The notes: generated by a model from the sequence alone, not told the origin. Positions 8,372 through 17,446 are shown, counted from the first letter of the stretch. The stretch: DNA of 53,736 bases from an uncultured Victivallales bacterium (GCA_934644965.1 CAKUDG010000025.1:1-53736); one strand, 5' to 3'. Made by a program: numbers and translations.

Positions 8372-9181
8372 ATGGACTTCCCGGATCGACAGGCCCTTCA
8401 TCTCTGGACCAATGAAATTCCTTTCGCACATGGAAATTCCCCTGAAAAAGACATCCCCACCATTACACCGTATCACCCCTCCACCTGGAATAAAAACGGA
8501 AAGGCCGTGGTGATTCTTCCCGGAGGCGCCTACTGGGGCCTTGCACAGCATGAAGGTTACGCTTATGCAGAATGGCTTGTGACCAAGGGATATACGGCTT
8601 TTGTCGTAAATTACCGCCTGGGATCGAACGGCTATCGTCATCCGGCGGAACTTTCCGATGCCGCGCGTGGGATCCGCCTGGTCCGCGAAAATGCGGAAAG
8701 TCTCGGCATCAGAAAAAACAGCATCGGAATCATCGGCTCCTCCGCCGGAGGACATCTTGCCGCCTCCTGCGCAACGTTCCATGAACTGGGGGCAAGAGAA
8801 AAAGGTGAATCGGAGGAAAAGGATCTCGGGCGCCCTGATTTCAGTGTCCTCTGCTATCCGGTGATTTCCGGATGCGAACCGTATTCGCATTTCGGATCTT
8901 TTGAAAATCTGCTGGGGGAAACGGACTCCCCGGAGCTCAGAAAAAAACTTTCCATGGAAAAATCGGTCGATGCCCATACACCGCCTGCTTTCATCTGGCA
9001 TACATGGGAAGACGGATGTGTCCCGGTGGAAAATGCCATCGCCTATGCCGCGGCCCTGAAAAAGTTCAGTATTCCTTTTGAACTGCATATTTATGAGAAG
9101 GGGGGGCATGGTCTGGGGCTTGCAGGGGGACAGCACCCGTGGGCGGAGGAGTGTCTACGCTGGTTGAATACGCGGCCGTGA
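8372..9181 (+). CDS. Alpha/beta-hydrolase esterase
   Basis: A 269-aa protein of the BD-FAE/acetyl-xylan-esterase-like alpha/beta hydrolase group. Visible: oxyanion segment VVILPGGAYWGLAQHEG, YTAFVVNYRLG, the nucleophile elbow GIIGSSAGGHLAA, an Asp in HTWEDGCVPVENA and the catalytic His in KGGHGLGL, giving a complete Ser-Asp-His triad. There is no signal peptide, so it is probably cytoplasmic and may deacylate imported oligosaccharides. The start at 8372 is the first ATG; a TTG nine codons upstream is also open. A promoter lies at 8284-8312. Substrate inferred from family only. Confidence 0.8.
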   Translation: MDFPDRQALHLWTNEIPFAHGNSPEKDIPTITPYHPSTWNKNGKAVVILPGGAYWGLAQHEGYAYAEWLVTKGYTAFVVNYRLGSNGYRHPAELSDAARGIRLVRENAESLGIRKNSIGIIGSSAGGHLAASCATFHELGAREKGESEEKDLGRPDFSVLCYPVISGCEPYSHFGSFENLLGETDSPELRKKLSMEKSVDAHTPPAFIWHTWEDGCVPVENAIAYAAALKKFSIPFELHIYEKGGHGLGLAGGQHPWAEECLRWLNTRP

Positions 9182-9334
9182 TTTCACAACTCCATCCAGT
9201 GTATTGTTTCCGCTGACGGGCTGAACTTTCCTCCGGGGATGAGATTCTCTCTGATCAGAACATACCTTGCAACATTGTTTTCCCCAGTTGTTTAACAGGG
9301 GGCATTTATAACTGTTAGGAGGAGGAATTCGGAA

Positions 9335-10027
9335 ATGAGTTTCGAGAAATGCTCGGAAAAGCATGCGCCTGCAGTTGCGCTGGGAATGTCGGTTCTTGCA
9401 TTCATCTGTTCTGTTGCGGCGTTCATGAATACACCGGGAGATATTCCTTTGCCGTCGCAGAGGACGGCTGTTTCGCATCCTCCCGGCGGCGCTGGAGCGG
9501 GGGGGCCGGGTGCTGGTGGAATGCCTGGCGAAAGAGGAGGAGCCATGGGGAGGATGCGTCCCGGCCGCGGAATTTCTGAAGAATATTTCAAACTTTACCA
9601 GGAACGTGTTCAGCTTCTGGAAAATATGGTAAAAAGCAATGAATTGCTTTTTGAAGCGGGAGCTCTTCCCATGGATGAACTGATGAATTCCCGTTTCACA
9701 GCGGATTGCGCCAGAGTAATGCTGGCACGCCTTCAAATGGGCGGACGGCCTTCTCCGGGACTTTCTGAAGCGGTCATGACGGAAAAATACTGGGACTGGG
9801 TACTCAGGAATCAGCCACCTGCTGAACAGCAGCAGTCATCAGGGGACAAGAACTGGAAGGCGGCCCTGGAATGGAATCAGGCTCGTTTGAATCTCTCCCG
9901 GATGGACTCCCGGATTGTCAACAACCCCCGGTTTCAGCAGGCAATCGAGGAATGTCTGAAGACCTATCCTGACAAATTATCTGATGAACAGATCAAGACT
10001 CTGGTAGAATCTGAACGGGCATTTTGA
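9335..10027 (+). CDS. Single-TM protein of unknown function
   Basis: A 230-aa protein that I do not recognise. It has one N-terminal TM helix (about residues 11-31), a Gly/Pro-rich flexible stretch (about 48-80, with GGAGAGGPGAGGMPGERGG), then a soluble helical part with several Trp (KYWDWVL, KNWKAALEWNQ). The start is well supported by a long AGGAGGAGG binding site about ten bases upstream. It is alone between the esterase and a terminator. Probably membrane-anchored with the soluble part in the periplasm. Confidence 0.65.
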   Translation: MSFEKCSEKHAPAVALGMSVLAFICSVAAFMNTPGDIPLPSQRTAVSHPPGGAGAGGPGAGGMPGERGGAMGRMRPGRGISEEYFKLYQERVQLLENMVKSNELLFEAGALPMDELMNSRFTADCARVMLARLQMGGRPSPGLSEAVMTEKYWDWVLRNQPPAEQQQSSGDKNWKAALEWNQARLNLSRMDSRIVNNPRFQQAIEECLKTYPDKLSDEQIKTLVESERAF

Positions 10028-10058
10028 TCCTCTGCAGTGCATGAGATCAAATAAAAAA

Positions 10059-10078
10059 ATCCGGCAGGCCTGCCGGAT
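10059..10078. repeat. Perfect 20-bp palindrome
   Basis: ATCCGGCAGGCCTGCCGGAT, 31 bases after the stop of the preceding gene. It may be part of a tandem hairpin terminator region together with the stem at 10101. Confidence 0.7.
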
Positions 10079-10100
10079 GCAGGAGAGGCAATCCTGCGGG

Positions 10101-10136
10101 GAAGTATGAGGGCAAGTTGCCCTCATGCTTCTTTTT
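10101..10136 (+). terminator. Rho-independent terminator
   Basis: GAAGTATGAGGGCAA pairs with TTGCCCTCATGCTTC (one mismatch) and is followed by TTTTT. It ends the transcript of the unknown gene at 9335. Confidence 0.75.
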
Positions 10137-10167
10137 ATTTTTTAAGATTTCGTGCTCCGCACGACCC

Positions 10168-10238
10168 GCGTCTCGCCGCTGGACCGCGACAAGGTCACGG
10201 ACCTTGACCTCATGAAAAATGCTACACGCATTTTTCCG
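10168..10238. repeat. Dispersed hairpin repeat, copy B
   Basis: Contains CGCCGCTGGACCGCGAC, AAGGTCACGGACCTTGACCT and the arms AAAAATG...GCATTTTT. The AAGGTC block is identical to copy A. No coding potential is recognised. Confidence 0.65.
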
Positions 10239-10265
10239 TAGTTTTTGCTTCGCAATAGTATTTTT

Positions 10266-10377
10266 TTGTTGCTTCGCAAGGGGGTTACTTCGTTTGCCTC
10301 CGGCAGCCAGCGTCCCGCCGCTGGACCCCGGCAAGCTCACGGACCTTGACCTTCTGAAAATGGTTACACGCATTTTC
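10266..10377. repeat. Dispersed hairpin repeat, copy C
   Basis: Begins with TTGTTGCTTCGCAA as in copy A, then GCCTCCGGCAGCCAGCG, CGCCGCTGGACC, GCTCACGGACCTTGACCT and the AAAATG...GCATTTT arms. It has diverged slightly (AAGCTC in place of AAGGTC, which weakens the central hairpin). It lies head-to-tail with copy B. Confidence 0.65.
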
Positions 10378-10423
10378 ACGAAGTTTCCTTTCTGCATATT
10401 CCCTTCCCGGAAATCTTCAATAC

Positions 10424-13000
10424 TCAAAGCTCATGGCACCATCGCTGGATCTCCTTCAGGAAAAAAGGGAGCCATGTCCGGATTTTATGTTTGCCGATTC
10501 CTTTGATGTCAACAGCATCTTCCAGAGTCAAGGGTTTCCTTTCCGCCAGTTCATGCAGAACGGAATCCGGAAAAATCAGATATGGCGGCAGACTTTTCTG
10601 CTCCGCAAGACGTTTTCGCAAATGTTGAAGCCGGCGAAATAAATCCCCCTCCTCCTCCATTCCATCGCCAGGAGGAGATGGAAACTGCACAGCAGTACGA
10701 CTCTTTCTCTCCCCCCTCCCCGGAGAAGAGCGCCGCGGCTCCTTCATTCGCCTCCCTTTCTCCTTCTCCTTTTTCTTCTTTGCCATGGCGGACTTTCCAT
10801 TATGCTGGAGAAATGCTTCGGCCTTTTCTGAAAGAGCGATGCAGGGATATTCCGGAGTCCCAACCCGTTCAAACCATCCATCGTGCTCCAGTGCCCGGAG
10901 AAGAAACATCAGTTTGTTTTTGCGAAAGGATTTCAAAATTCCGAAATGCGGAGAAAACTCATAATCTCTTCTGAACGGGAAATCCGCATCCTCCTCGGAC
11001 TCCCCGCGAAGAATCATGGAAAGACGTCCCAAGCCGAAAGCGCCCGAAAAATCACGGACAGCAGAGAAAATCAGGAAAACAGCTTCCTCCTCCCCCGCGG
11101 CAAAAAATGGAAGCATAGAAGATTCCTGCGTCAGATGATTATCCCCCTGTGCAGCTGCGGCGGTATCGCGTCTTTTCTTCTGCAGCATCTCCGCGGCACA
11201 ATGATCGCAGACGCCACAGCGCCATCCGGAAGAATCCTCTCCGAAGTAGGAAGTCAGAAACGCCTGGCGGCAAGCACGGGTTCTGGCATAGGCGCTCATT
11301 TCCTCCAGACGCTCCGTCTCAAGGGCCTTTTTCTCCTCCAGAGCTTTGAAATCCATTTCCAGTTCCGTTTTTTCCGGGTGGAGCAGTTCCGTAGTACATC
11401 CCTGAAAAGGAAGCGAATACTCCAGAACACCGCTTCCCCTGAGATGCTGAAGCACACGCCGGAGCTGTACCTCCGAAAGACCGCAGATCCCGGAAAGTTC
11501 CCCGATGGTATAACGACGCTCCGTCAACGCCCGGTTGAAACCGTACTGCCGGAGAAAACGGGAAAGAAAACGCGAACGCTGGGTCGCTTCTTCCGCATGC
11601 TCTTCCGCAAGACGGGAAACATCCCCGAGTATCCGCAGATTGATTTCCCCAGCATGACGGCGGGTACGTGCAAGATAACCGTTCTGCTCCAGAATCGAAA
11701 AAACCGATCCGGCAAGCGCTTCCGATTTCAGCTCCGGCATCCGCAGGCAGAATTCCGAAAGAGTAAGATCCAGAGAGAGACTGCCCGCACGCTTCGCCAG
11801 CGCAAGAAGCAGACGGTATGAGGAACGGAGAAGGGCTTCGGATGGATTGTTCATATCGATCAGAAACGACTGGATATAACGGTCGGAAGGGGAATAGAGA
11901 AGAGTACAGTCCGCCGGTTTTCCGTCGCGCCCTGCCCTGCCTGCCTCCTGATAATAGGCCTCGATGGAACCGGGCATATTGTAATGGATCACATGCCGCA
12001 CGTCGGAGCGGTCAATTCCCATGCCGAAGGCGTTTGTCGCCGCGAGGACCGGGCCGGATTCCTCCATGAAACGCTCCTGGGCACGCGTCCGCTCGGAATC
12101 GCTCATCCCCGCATGATACGCAATGCAGCCGAATTCGGCATGGAGAAGTTCCACATTTTTCCGGGTCGAAGCATAAAGAATGGCAGGTTCTTTTCCTTGA
12201 AAGGGTTCCAGAAGAGTCCGGAGACAGGTGAGCTTCTCCTCCTCCCCTCCGCCCGTGTACAGAACGGAAAACGCCAGATTGGGCCGTTTGAATCCGGAAA
12301 CATGCAGTTTCATCCCGGGACGGCGCAGCTGTTTGAGAATATCCTCCCGTACAGCATGAGTCGCCGTCGCCGTAAATGCACAGACCTGGCGGATCCCGAA
12401 ACACTCTGTCATCTCCCCGAGACGCAGGTAGGACGGACGAAAGTCATGCCCCCATTGACTGATGCAGTGGGCTTCATCCACAATCAACGTCTCCGGAGGC
12501 GTTGTTTTCAGAAAATTCCGGAAGCTGTTCGCACCGAAACGTTCCGGTGCGACATACAGAATCCGGATGTCACCCCGTGCCACGCCGTCCAGCACATGAA
12601 ACTGTTCCTGCAAACTCATCGCCCCGTTGAGACAGTCCGTACAATGAATTCCCCTGCCGTGAAGCGAATCCACCTGGTCCTTCATCAGGGAGATCAGCGG
12701 AGAAACCACAATCCCGTAACGGCGGAAGGGGTGCCGGGCAGCAGAGGAAGAGTTCCCGATCTTCCGCTCCTTCCGCCTCAGGACCGTCTCGCCGGCTTCC
12801 GACTCCTCTTCCGGATCGGAGCGGATCAGGAGCGGAAGCTGGTAGCAGAGCGATTTCCCCGCTCCCGTCGGCATAATGACACACACATCTTCCCCGAACA
12901 GAATCGCACGGACAATCGTTTCCTGTCCATCCAGAAAAGAATCAAAGCCGAAATACCGTTTCAGCGCCTCTTTGAGGGTTTGATGATATCTGTCGTCCAT
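10424..13000 (-). CDS. recQ: ATP-dependent DNA helicase RecQ
   Basis: 3'-5' superfamily-2 helicase for recombination and replication-fork repair. An 858-aa protein against about 610 in E. coli. It has Walker A (MPTGAGKSLCYQLP, about 43-56), the DEAH box (IVDEAHCISQWGHDFRP), helicase motifs ATNAFGMGIDRSDV and HYNMPGSIEAYYQEAGRAGRDG, the RecQ zinc site (CRQAFLTSYFG...CGVCDHC), a winged helix, and a C-terminal HRDC domain (PPYLIFPDSVLHEL...KGIGKHKI). Extra length comes from a charged insert just after motif I (about 58-92) and a Lys/Arg-rich linker before HRDC. The helicase core is complete. Single gene, leftward, with AAGAAG upstream of its ATG. Confidence 0.95.
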   Translation of the reverse strand: MDDRYHQTLKEALKRYFGFDSFLDGQETIVRAILFGEDVCVIMPTGAGKSLCYQLPLLIRSDPEEESEAGETVLRRKERKIGNSSSAARHPFRRYGIVVSPLISLMKDQVDSLHGRGIHCTDCLNGAMSLQEQFHVLDGVARGDIRILYVAPERFGANSFRNFLKTTPPETLIVDEAHCISQWGHDFRPSYLRLGEMTECFGIRQVCAFTATATHAVREDILKQLRRPGMKLHVSGFKRPNLAFSVLYTGGGEEEKLTCLRTLLEPFQGKEPAILYASTRKNVELLHAEFGCIAYHAGMSDSERTRAQERFMEESGPVLAATNAFGMGIDRSDVRHVIHYNMPGSIEAYYQEAGRAGRDGKPADCTLLYSPSDRYIQSFLIDMNNPSEALLRSSYRLLLALAKRAGSLSLDLTLSEFCLRMPELKSEALAGSVFSILEQNGYLARTRRHAGEINLRILGDVSRLAEEHAEEATQRSRFLSRFLRQYGFNRALTERRYTIGELSGICGLSEVQLRRVLQHLRGSGVLEYSLPFQGCTTELLHPEKTELEMDFKALEEKKALETERLEEMSAYARTRACRQAFLTSYFGEDSSGWRCGVCDHCAAEMLQKKRRDTAAAAQGDNHLTQESSMLPFFAAGEEEAVFLIFSAVRDFSGAFGLGRLSMILRGESEEDADFPFRRDYEFSPHFGILKSFRKNKLMFLLRALEHDGWFERVGTPEYPCIALSEKAEAFLQHNGKSAMAKKKKEKEKGRRMKEPRRSSPGRGERKSRTAVQFPSPPGDGMEEEGDLFRRLQHLRKRLAEQKSLPPYLIFPDSVLHELAERKPLTLEDAVDIKGIGKHKIRTWLPFFLKEIQRWCHEL

Positions 13001-13082
13001 TCTTCTTTTTTCTTTATGCCTGATCCCTTCCTGCCGCCGGAAGACGAATGATAAAAACAGGGATCTCTTTCACAAAAAAACG

Positions 13083-13127
13083 AAAAAAACGGAGCGGGGA
13101 AAAGTCTCTTTCTTCCCAGCTCCGTTT
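13083..13127 (-). terminator. Rho-independent terminator after the STAS gene
   Basis: Read leftward: stem AAACGGAGC with GCTCCGTTT, reinforced by G/C pairs inside, then a T run (AAAAAAA on the + strand at 13083-13089). It lies 32 bases after the STAS stop and separates it from recQ. Confidence 0.75.
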
Positions 13128-13158
13128 CATTCCGGTTCCGGACCGGCAAAGAGAGGAG

Positions 13159-13665
13159 TCAGTTCTTCTCCTGATTCAGACGGTCGATGTCTTTCTGAAC
13201 CATATCCACGACTCGTTCAAATTTCTTCACATTCTGTTCATCCACATCCATCAGAGTTTTGTGGGCGTCGAGGACGGTCTGTGCGCTGGGCTGAGAGTTT
13301 TCCGCTCCATCATTCCACGCGCTTCCGCTTCCGGGATCCGAAACGGGACCGTCCACAAAGCAGAACAGTTTTTTCAGTCCCAGTCCGTAAAGCAGATTGC
13401 GGTTCTGCTCTCCCGCGTTGCAGATGTTCATGACGGCGTTTATTTTCTTGGCGCGGAGCCCCAGCATGGCAAGAATTCCCATGAAGGTGCTGTCCATCCA
13501 CGAACAGGCGGAAAGATCCACGTTGATTTCTGAAAAGGACGTCTGTTCCAGACTCTTCGCCAGATTGCGGAGGGGCGGCGCACATTCAAATGTGGCACGT
13601 CCGCTGACTCGGATGACGTACACTCCGTCACGGTTGGAGATCAATAATTCCGACGCGTTTTCCAT
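13159..13665 (-). CDS. STAS-domain protein (anti-sigma-factor-antagonist-like)
   Basis: A 168-aa protein. Residues about 5-105 form a STAS domain: GVYVIRVSGRATFECAPPLR, then the switch segment INVDLSACSWMDSTFMGIL, where the Ser after Asp is the residue usually phosphorylated by an RsbW/SpoIIAB-type kinase. A C-terminal extension (about 125-168) is helical and charged (VKKFERVVDMVQKDIDRL). The start at 13665 is chosen because AGGAGG lies six bases upstream; the ATG at 13671 would abut that site. It follows alaS by 21 bases, so it is probably co-transcribed with it. No partner kinase is in the window. Confidence 0.85.
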   Translation of the reverse strand: MENASELLISNRDGVYVIRVSGRATFECAPPLRNLAKSLEQTSFSEINVDLSACSWMDSTFMGILAMLGLRAKKINAVMNICNAGEQNRNLLYGLGLKKLFCFVDGPVSDPGSGSAWNDGAENSQPSAQTVLDAHKTLMDVDEQNVKKFERVVDMVQKDIDRLNQEKN

Positions 13666-13686
13666 CTTCATCCTCCTGAAATGTAA

Positions 13687-15468
13687 TTACGCTTTCTCAA
13701 GAACCGCTTTGATGCGACGGACGCCGCGGCTGGAACTTTCCTCTTTGGTGATTTTCAATTTCACCAGCTGCCCGGTATGAGCTGCATGCGGCCCGCCGCA
13801 GATTTCCTTGCTGAACGAACCGATGCTGTAGACTTTCACCTTCTCCCCGTATTTGGATTCAAAAAGACCGATCGCACCCTGCTGTTTGGCTTCCTCGACC
13901 GTCATTTCCTCGCATATCACAGGAAGATCGGCCGCAATTTGTTCATTGACAATCCGTTCCACTTCTGAGAGCTGTTCAGGAGTCATCTTGTCCGGATGCG
14001 AAAAGTCGAAACGCAGGCGCTCACCGTTGATGTTCGAACCCTTCTGCGCCACATGATCGCCGAGAACCATCCGGAGCGCCTTGTGCAGCATGTGCGTCGC
14101 CGTATGCAGTTCCGCGGAGGCTTCCGAATGATCGGCAAGTCCCCCTTTGAAGACCTGGCCCGATGTCATGCGGGAAAGTTCCTGATGCTTCGCATAGGCT
14201 TCCTCATATCCCTTCATATCCACGCTGAAGCCGGCTTCCTTGGCCATTTCAGCAGTCAGTTCAATGGGGAAACCGTAGGTCTCGTAAAGATTGAACGCAT
14301 TCTTCCCGCTGACGACTTTGTTCTGAATGTGTGCCGGAACGCGTCCGATCAGTTTTTCAAATTCGCGGATCCCGCGTTCGAGCGTCGCGGCAAACTGTTT
14401 TTCCTCACGGTCGAATTCCGAAAGAATCACGGATGCGTTTGCGGAAAGTTCTGGATACACATCCTTGTATTCGGCAATCACCACTTCCGCCATGGAGGCC
14501 GTGAAGGGGGTCTTGACGCCAAGCTTCAGGGCCTCGCGGATCGCGCGGCGGATCAGACGGCGGAGCACGTAGGAACGGCCGACCTTGTCCGGAATCACTC
14601 CATCCGCCATGATGAAGGCGGCGGCACGGATATGTTCCACGATGATCCGTTCGGAACGCGTCCGTTCAGAACCGTCCCACACGCTCCCGCGGATTTCGTC
14701 CAGACGGGCGAACAGCGGCTGGAAAATCTCCGTCTCGTAACAGTTCTTCTTCCCCTGGAGGACGGCTGTCACGCGTTCAACCCCCATGCCGGTATCCACG
14801 TTCCTCTGTTTCAGAGGCTCAAATTTCCCTTCCGAATTCTTGAAATACTGCATGAACACGTTGTTCCAGATCTCGACCCAGCGCTTGTCGGCCGGATCAA
14901 AGACTTCGGGCACAGGAAGCGGTCCCGTCCAATAGAAAATCTCCGTATCCGGACCGCAGGGACCCGTCATCCCGGCCGGTCCCCACCAGTTGTCCTTCTT
15001 CGGAAGGCGCGCAATGCGTTTTTCGCTGACCCCGTGGGATTTCCATTCCTCAAAGGCTTCCTCGTCAAACGGTGCGTCCGCATCCCCCGCAAATACAGTG
15101 AATGCAAGCATGTCCAGTGGAATGTTCAGCCATTCCTCAGACGTCAGAAACTCAAAACTGTAGGCAATGGCCTCCTTCTTGAAATAATCGCCCAGTGACC
15201 AGTTCCCGAGCATCTCGAAAAAGGTCAGGTGCACCGGATCGCCGACTTCATCGATATCCCCTGTCCGAATGCACTTCTGAAAATCGGTCAGACGTTTCCC
15301 CAGCGGATGCTTCTCTCCCAGAAGATATGGCACAAGGGGATGCATCCCCGCCGTCGTGAAAAGCACCGTCGGATCATTCTCCGGAATCAGGGACGCACTC
15401 TTGATCGCAGCATGGCCTTTCCTCCGGAAAAACTCAATGTATTTTTCTCTTAATTCTCTGGCTTTCAT
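13687..15468 (-). CDS. alaS: Alanyl-tRNA synthetase, short form
   Basis: Charges tRNA-Ala. 593 aa against about 875 in E. coli. Present: class-II catalytic core (FTTAGMHPLVPYLLGEKHP, FEMLGNWSLGDYFKKEAI, GPCGPDTEIFYW, NVDTGMGVERV), the tRNA-binding middle region, and the editing domain with its zinc/hydrolytic residues (HTATHMLHKAL and EICGGPHAAHTGQL). Missing: everything after the editing domain, namely the oligomerisation and C-Ala domain. The frame ends cleanly with a stop and a well-spaced downstream gene, so this is a natural short form, not an obvious truncation. The true start is ATG at 15468. Leads an operon with the STAS gene. Confidence 0.95.
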   Translation of the reverse strand: MKARELREKYIEFFRRKGHAAIKSASLIPENDPTVLFTTAGMHPLVPYLLGEKHPLGKRLTDFQKCIRTGDIDEVGDPVHLTFFEMLGNWSLGDYFKKEAIAYSFEFLTSEEWLNIPLDMLAFTVFAGDADAPFDEEAFEEWKSHGVSEKRIARLPKKDNWWGPAGMTGPCGPDTEIFYWTGPLPVPEVFDPADKRWVEIWNNVFMQYFKNSEGKFEPLKQRNVDTGMGVERVTAVLQGKKNCYETEIFQPLFARLDEIRGSVWDGSERTRSERIIVEHIRAAAFIMADGVIPDKVGRSYVLRRLIRRAIREALKLGVKTPFTASMAEVVIAEYKDVYPELSANASVILSEFDREEKQFAATLERGIREFEKLIGRVPAHIQNKVVSGKNAFNLYETYGFPIELTAEMAKEAGFSVDMKGYEEAYAKHQELSRMTSGQVFKGGLADHSEASAELHTATHMLHKALRMVLGDHVAQKGSNINGERLRFDFSHPDKMTPEQLSEVERIVNEQIAADLPVICEEMTVEEAKQQGAIGLFESKYGEKVKVYSIGSFSKEICGGPHAAHTGQLVKLKITKEESSSRGVRRIKAVLEKA

Positions 15469-15782
15469 CAAAACTGTCCATCCATTTCTTTCTTCCAGCT
15501 GTTCCTGCTTCCATCATCCATCCCTTTCTGCAAACAGCAGAGGGAAGCGTCTTATTTTTCATTCTTGTTCTCTTATTTCTGCTTCTGCAGCAGGCGGATC
15601 ATCCTTCTCCCGGACACCGGGCACAGGACCGCGTCATCATGCTCACGTCATTATGTCTGCTCTCACGTCCGTTTTTCCCTTCCGTTCCTTCCTGCGTGAA
15701 AGAAAAAATCACGCTGCATGCGGAAAAGAAAAACAAAAAAAAAGATACAGGGATCCATTCCTTCCCTGTCATCCGCCGTCCG
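15469..15782. other. Intergenic region upstream of alaS
   Basis: About 310 bases between the stop of an exported-protein gene and alaS, both leftward. It should hold the alaS promoter, but I cannot see a clear -35/-10 pair. A stretch of nine A lies near 15735. No gene is supported. Confidence 0.3.
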
Positions 15783-16289
15783 TCAGTTTCCCGGAAGCGG
15801 TTCCGGACCGGGAACGGAAAGCGGATCCCCATCCTGTCCAAGAGGATCCGGATCCGGAGGGAGAGACTGCTGCTGTATCCTCTCTCCCGATGCCTCCGAT
15901 GCTCCCGGCGTCGCGGACGCAGAACCCGCCCCAGCAATGTTTCCCCGGAGAAATCCTTGATCCGGTGGAAGAAAAGACGGCTGAAGATTTTCCAGGACTT
16001 TCCCGGAAGCCTCCTCCGCCATTTCTCCCGCTCTCTCTACAAGTTTCTCCCCGGCAATCCGAGTTCTGGACTCCAGGTCCTGTCTTGCATGCAGTCTCCG
16101 GTCCGTCACGGCCAGGGAGGCCATCTGAAGTTCGGCGCCGCAGCGGATCCACGCTTCACTGACCCGTTCCCAGGTCCGGGAAAGAAAATGATCCAATGTC
16201 CGCCCCCGCTCGGCAAAGGATTCCTCCGATGCATCCAGAGAAAAGGCGGAACATATCAGCACCGCGAAACACAGATTCTTCACAAACAT
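15783..16289 (-). CDS. Small exported protein of unknown function
   Basis: A 168-aa protein with a likely signal peptide (MFVKNLCFAVLICSAFSLDA). The mature part begins with a helical region (about 20-105, RGRTLDHFLSRTWERV and EKLVERAGEMAEEA) and ends with a Pro/Gly/Ser-rich tail (PPDPDPLGQDGDPLSVPGPE). I recognise no family. The start at 16289 has AAGGA ten bases upstream and places the signal peptide at the N-terminus; an ATG 14 codons upstream is less likely. It follows fabH by 130 bases. Confidence 0.5.
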   Translation of the reverse strand: MFVKNLCFAVLICSAFSLDASEESFAERGRTLDHFLSRTWERVSEAWIRCGAELQMASLAVTDRRLHARQDLESRTRIAGEKLVERAGEMAEEASGKVLENLQPSFLPPDQGFLRGNIAGAGSASATPGASEASGERIQQQSLPPDPDPLGQDGDPLSVPGPEPLPGN

Positions 16290-16419
16290 CTCAACGGCAT
16301 TCCTTTTCCCCGCCCGCCACAACAATTTCACCTGGGGAAAATCAGGATCTCCTTCAGACTCTCCCTTGCCCTCATTTCCGGTCCTGACAACAGAGACTTC
16401 TGCAAACAGCGGGGCGGAC

Positions 16420-17412
16420 TTACCAGCGGAGCAGCATGGCGCCCCATGCCAGACCGCTCCCGAAGGCGGTCAGCAGAACCAGGTCGCCCTTCTTCAGTTT
16501 CCCGGAACGGGCCATCTCATCCAGACAAATCCCGATGGAGGCCGCCGAGGTATTCCCGTAACGGTCCACATTGATATACACCCGCTCGGACGGAACTTTC
16601 AGACGCGTGGCAACCGCATCGATAATCCGTTTGTTCGCCTGATGAGCAACCACCCAGGCAACTTCTTCGTGCGACACGCCCGCCTGTTCCAGGGCTCCGC
16701 GGCTCGCTGCCACCATGCTGTTCACCGCTAGTTTGAAGGTCTCCTGCCCCGCCATTTTGATGTAATGGAGTCCTGCGGCCAGAGTTTCGGCGGTCGCGGG
16801 GGCGGCACTGCCGCCGGCTGGAATCTGGATGGCGTCTGAATGATTGGCGTCAGCACCGAGAACGGAGGCCAGATAACAGTCTTCACTGTCCGGAAGGGAA
16901 TCGTCCCGCTCCAGCACCAGAGCCGATGCGCCGTCCCCGAACAGAACGCAGGTTGATCGGTCGGACCAGTCCACCACGCTCGAAAGTTTCTCCGCCCCCA
17001 CCACCAGGCAGTAACGGTAGTGCTGATGCGAACGAAGCATCGACACCGCTATCTCAAGAGAATACAGCAAACCCGCACACGCCGCCTGAAGATCGTAACA
17101 CGGACACGGCGCCGCTCCCAGTTTCTTCTGCAGAAAACAGGCCGTGCTTGGGAAAGGCTGGTCATTCGTCACCGAGGCCACGGAAATGAATCCCAGATCC
17201 TGTGCCGTGATCCCCGCCGACTCCAGAGCATGACATGCCGCATGATAAGCCAGCTCCGATGTCGGAGTCCCGCGATCCGCTATATGACGCTGCCTGATCC
17301 CGGTGCGTGAAGTAATCCATTCATCGGATGTCTCAACCATTTTCTCCAGATCGGCATTGGTCAAAATCCGATCCGGTGCATAAGAACCGGTCCCAATAAT
17401 TCTCACAGCCAT
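16420..17412 (-). CDS. fabH: Beta-ketoacyl-ACP synthase III
   Basis: Starts fatty-acid elongation by condensing acetyl-CoA with malonyl-ACP. 330 aa, normal length. Catalytic triad visible: Cys112 in LQAACAGLLYSLEIA, His in VVAHQANKRIIDAV and Asn in DRYGNTSAASIGICL. Also FGDGASALVLE and the CoA-binding Arg region WITSRTGIRQRHI. It follows plsX by 34 bases in the classic rpmF-plsX-fabH order, which ties lipid synthesis to ribosome supply. Confidence 0.97.
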   Translation of the reverse strand: MAVRIIGTGSYAPDRILTNADLEKMVETSDEWITSRTGIRQRHIADRGTPTSELAYHAACHALESAGITAQDLGFISVASVTNDQPFPSTACFLQKKLGAAPCPCYDLQAACAGLLYSLEIAVSMLRSHQHYRYCLVVGAEKLSSVVDWSDRSTCVLFGDGASALVLERDDSLPDSEDCYLASVLGADANHSDAIQIPAGGSAAPATAETLAAGLHYIKMAGQETFKLAVNSMVAASRGALEQAGVSHEEVAWVVAHQANKRIIDAVATRLKVPSERVYINVDRYGNTSAASIGICLDEMARSGKLKKGDLVLLTAFGSGLAWGAMLLRW

Positions 17413-17446
17413 AAGCCCGCTGACTCCTGAAAGTAGTAGATAAAAA

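Noticed and set aside
10047..10427. Open frame of 126 codons across repeats B and C
   Set aside because: It reads through terminator stems and repeat copies; no domain.
13996..15198. Long + strand open frame (400 codons) opposite alaS
   Set aside because: Antisense shadow of a well-supported synthetase; no domain or binding site.
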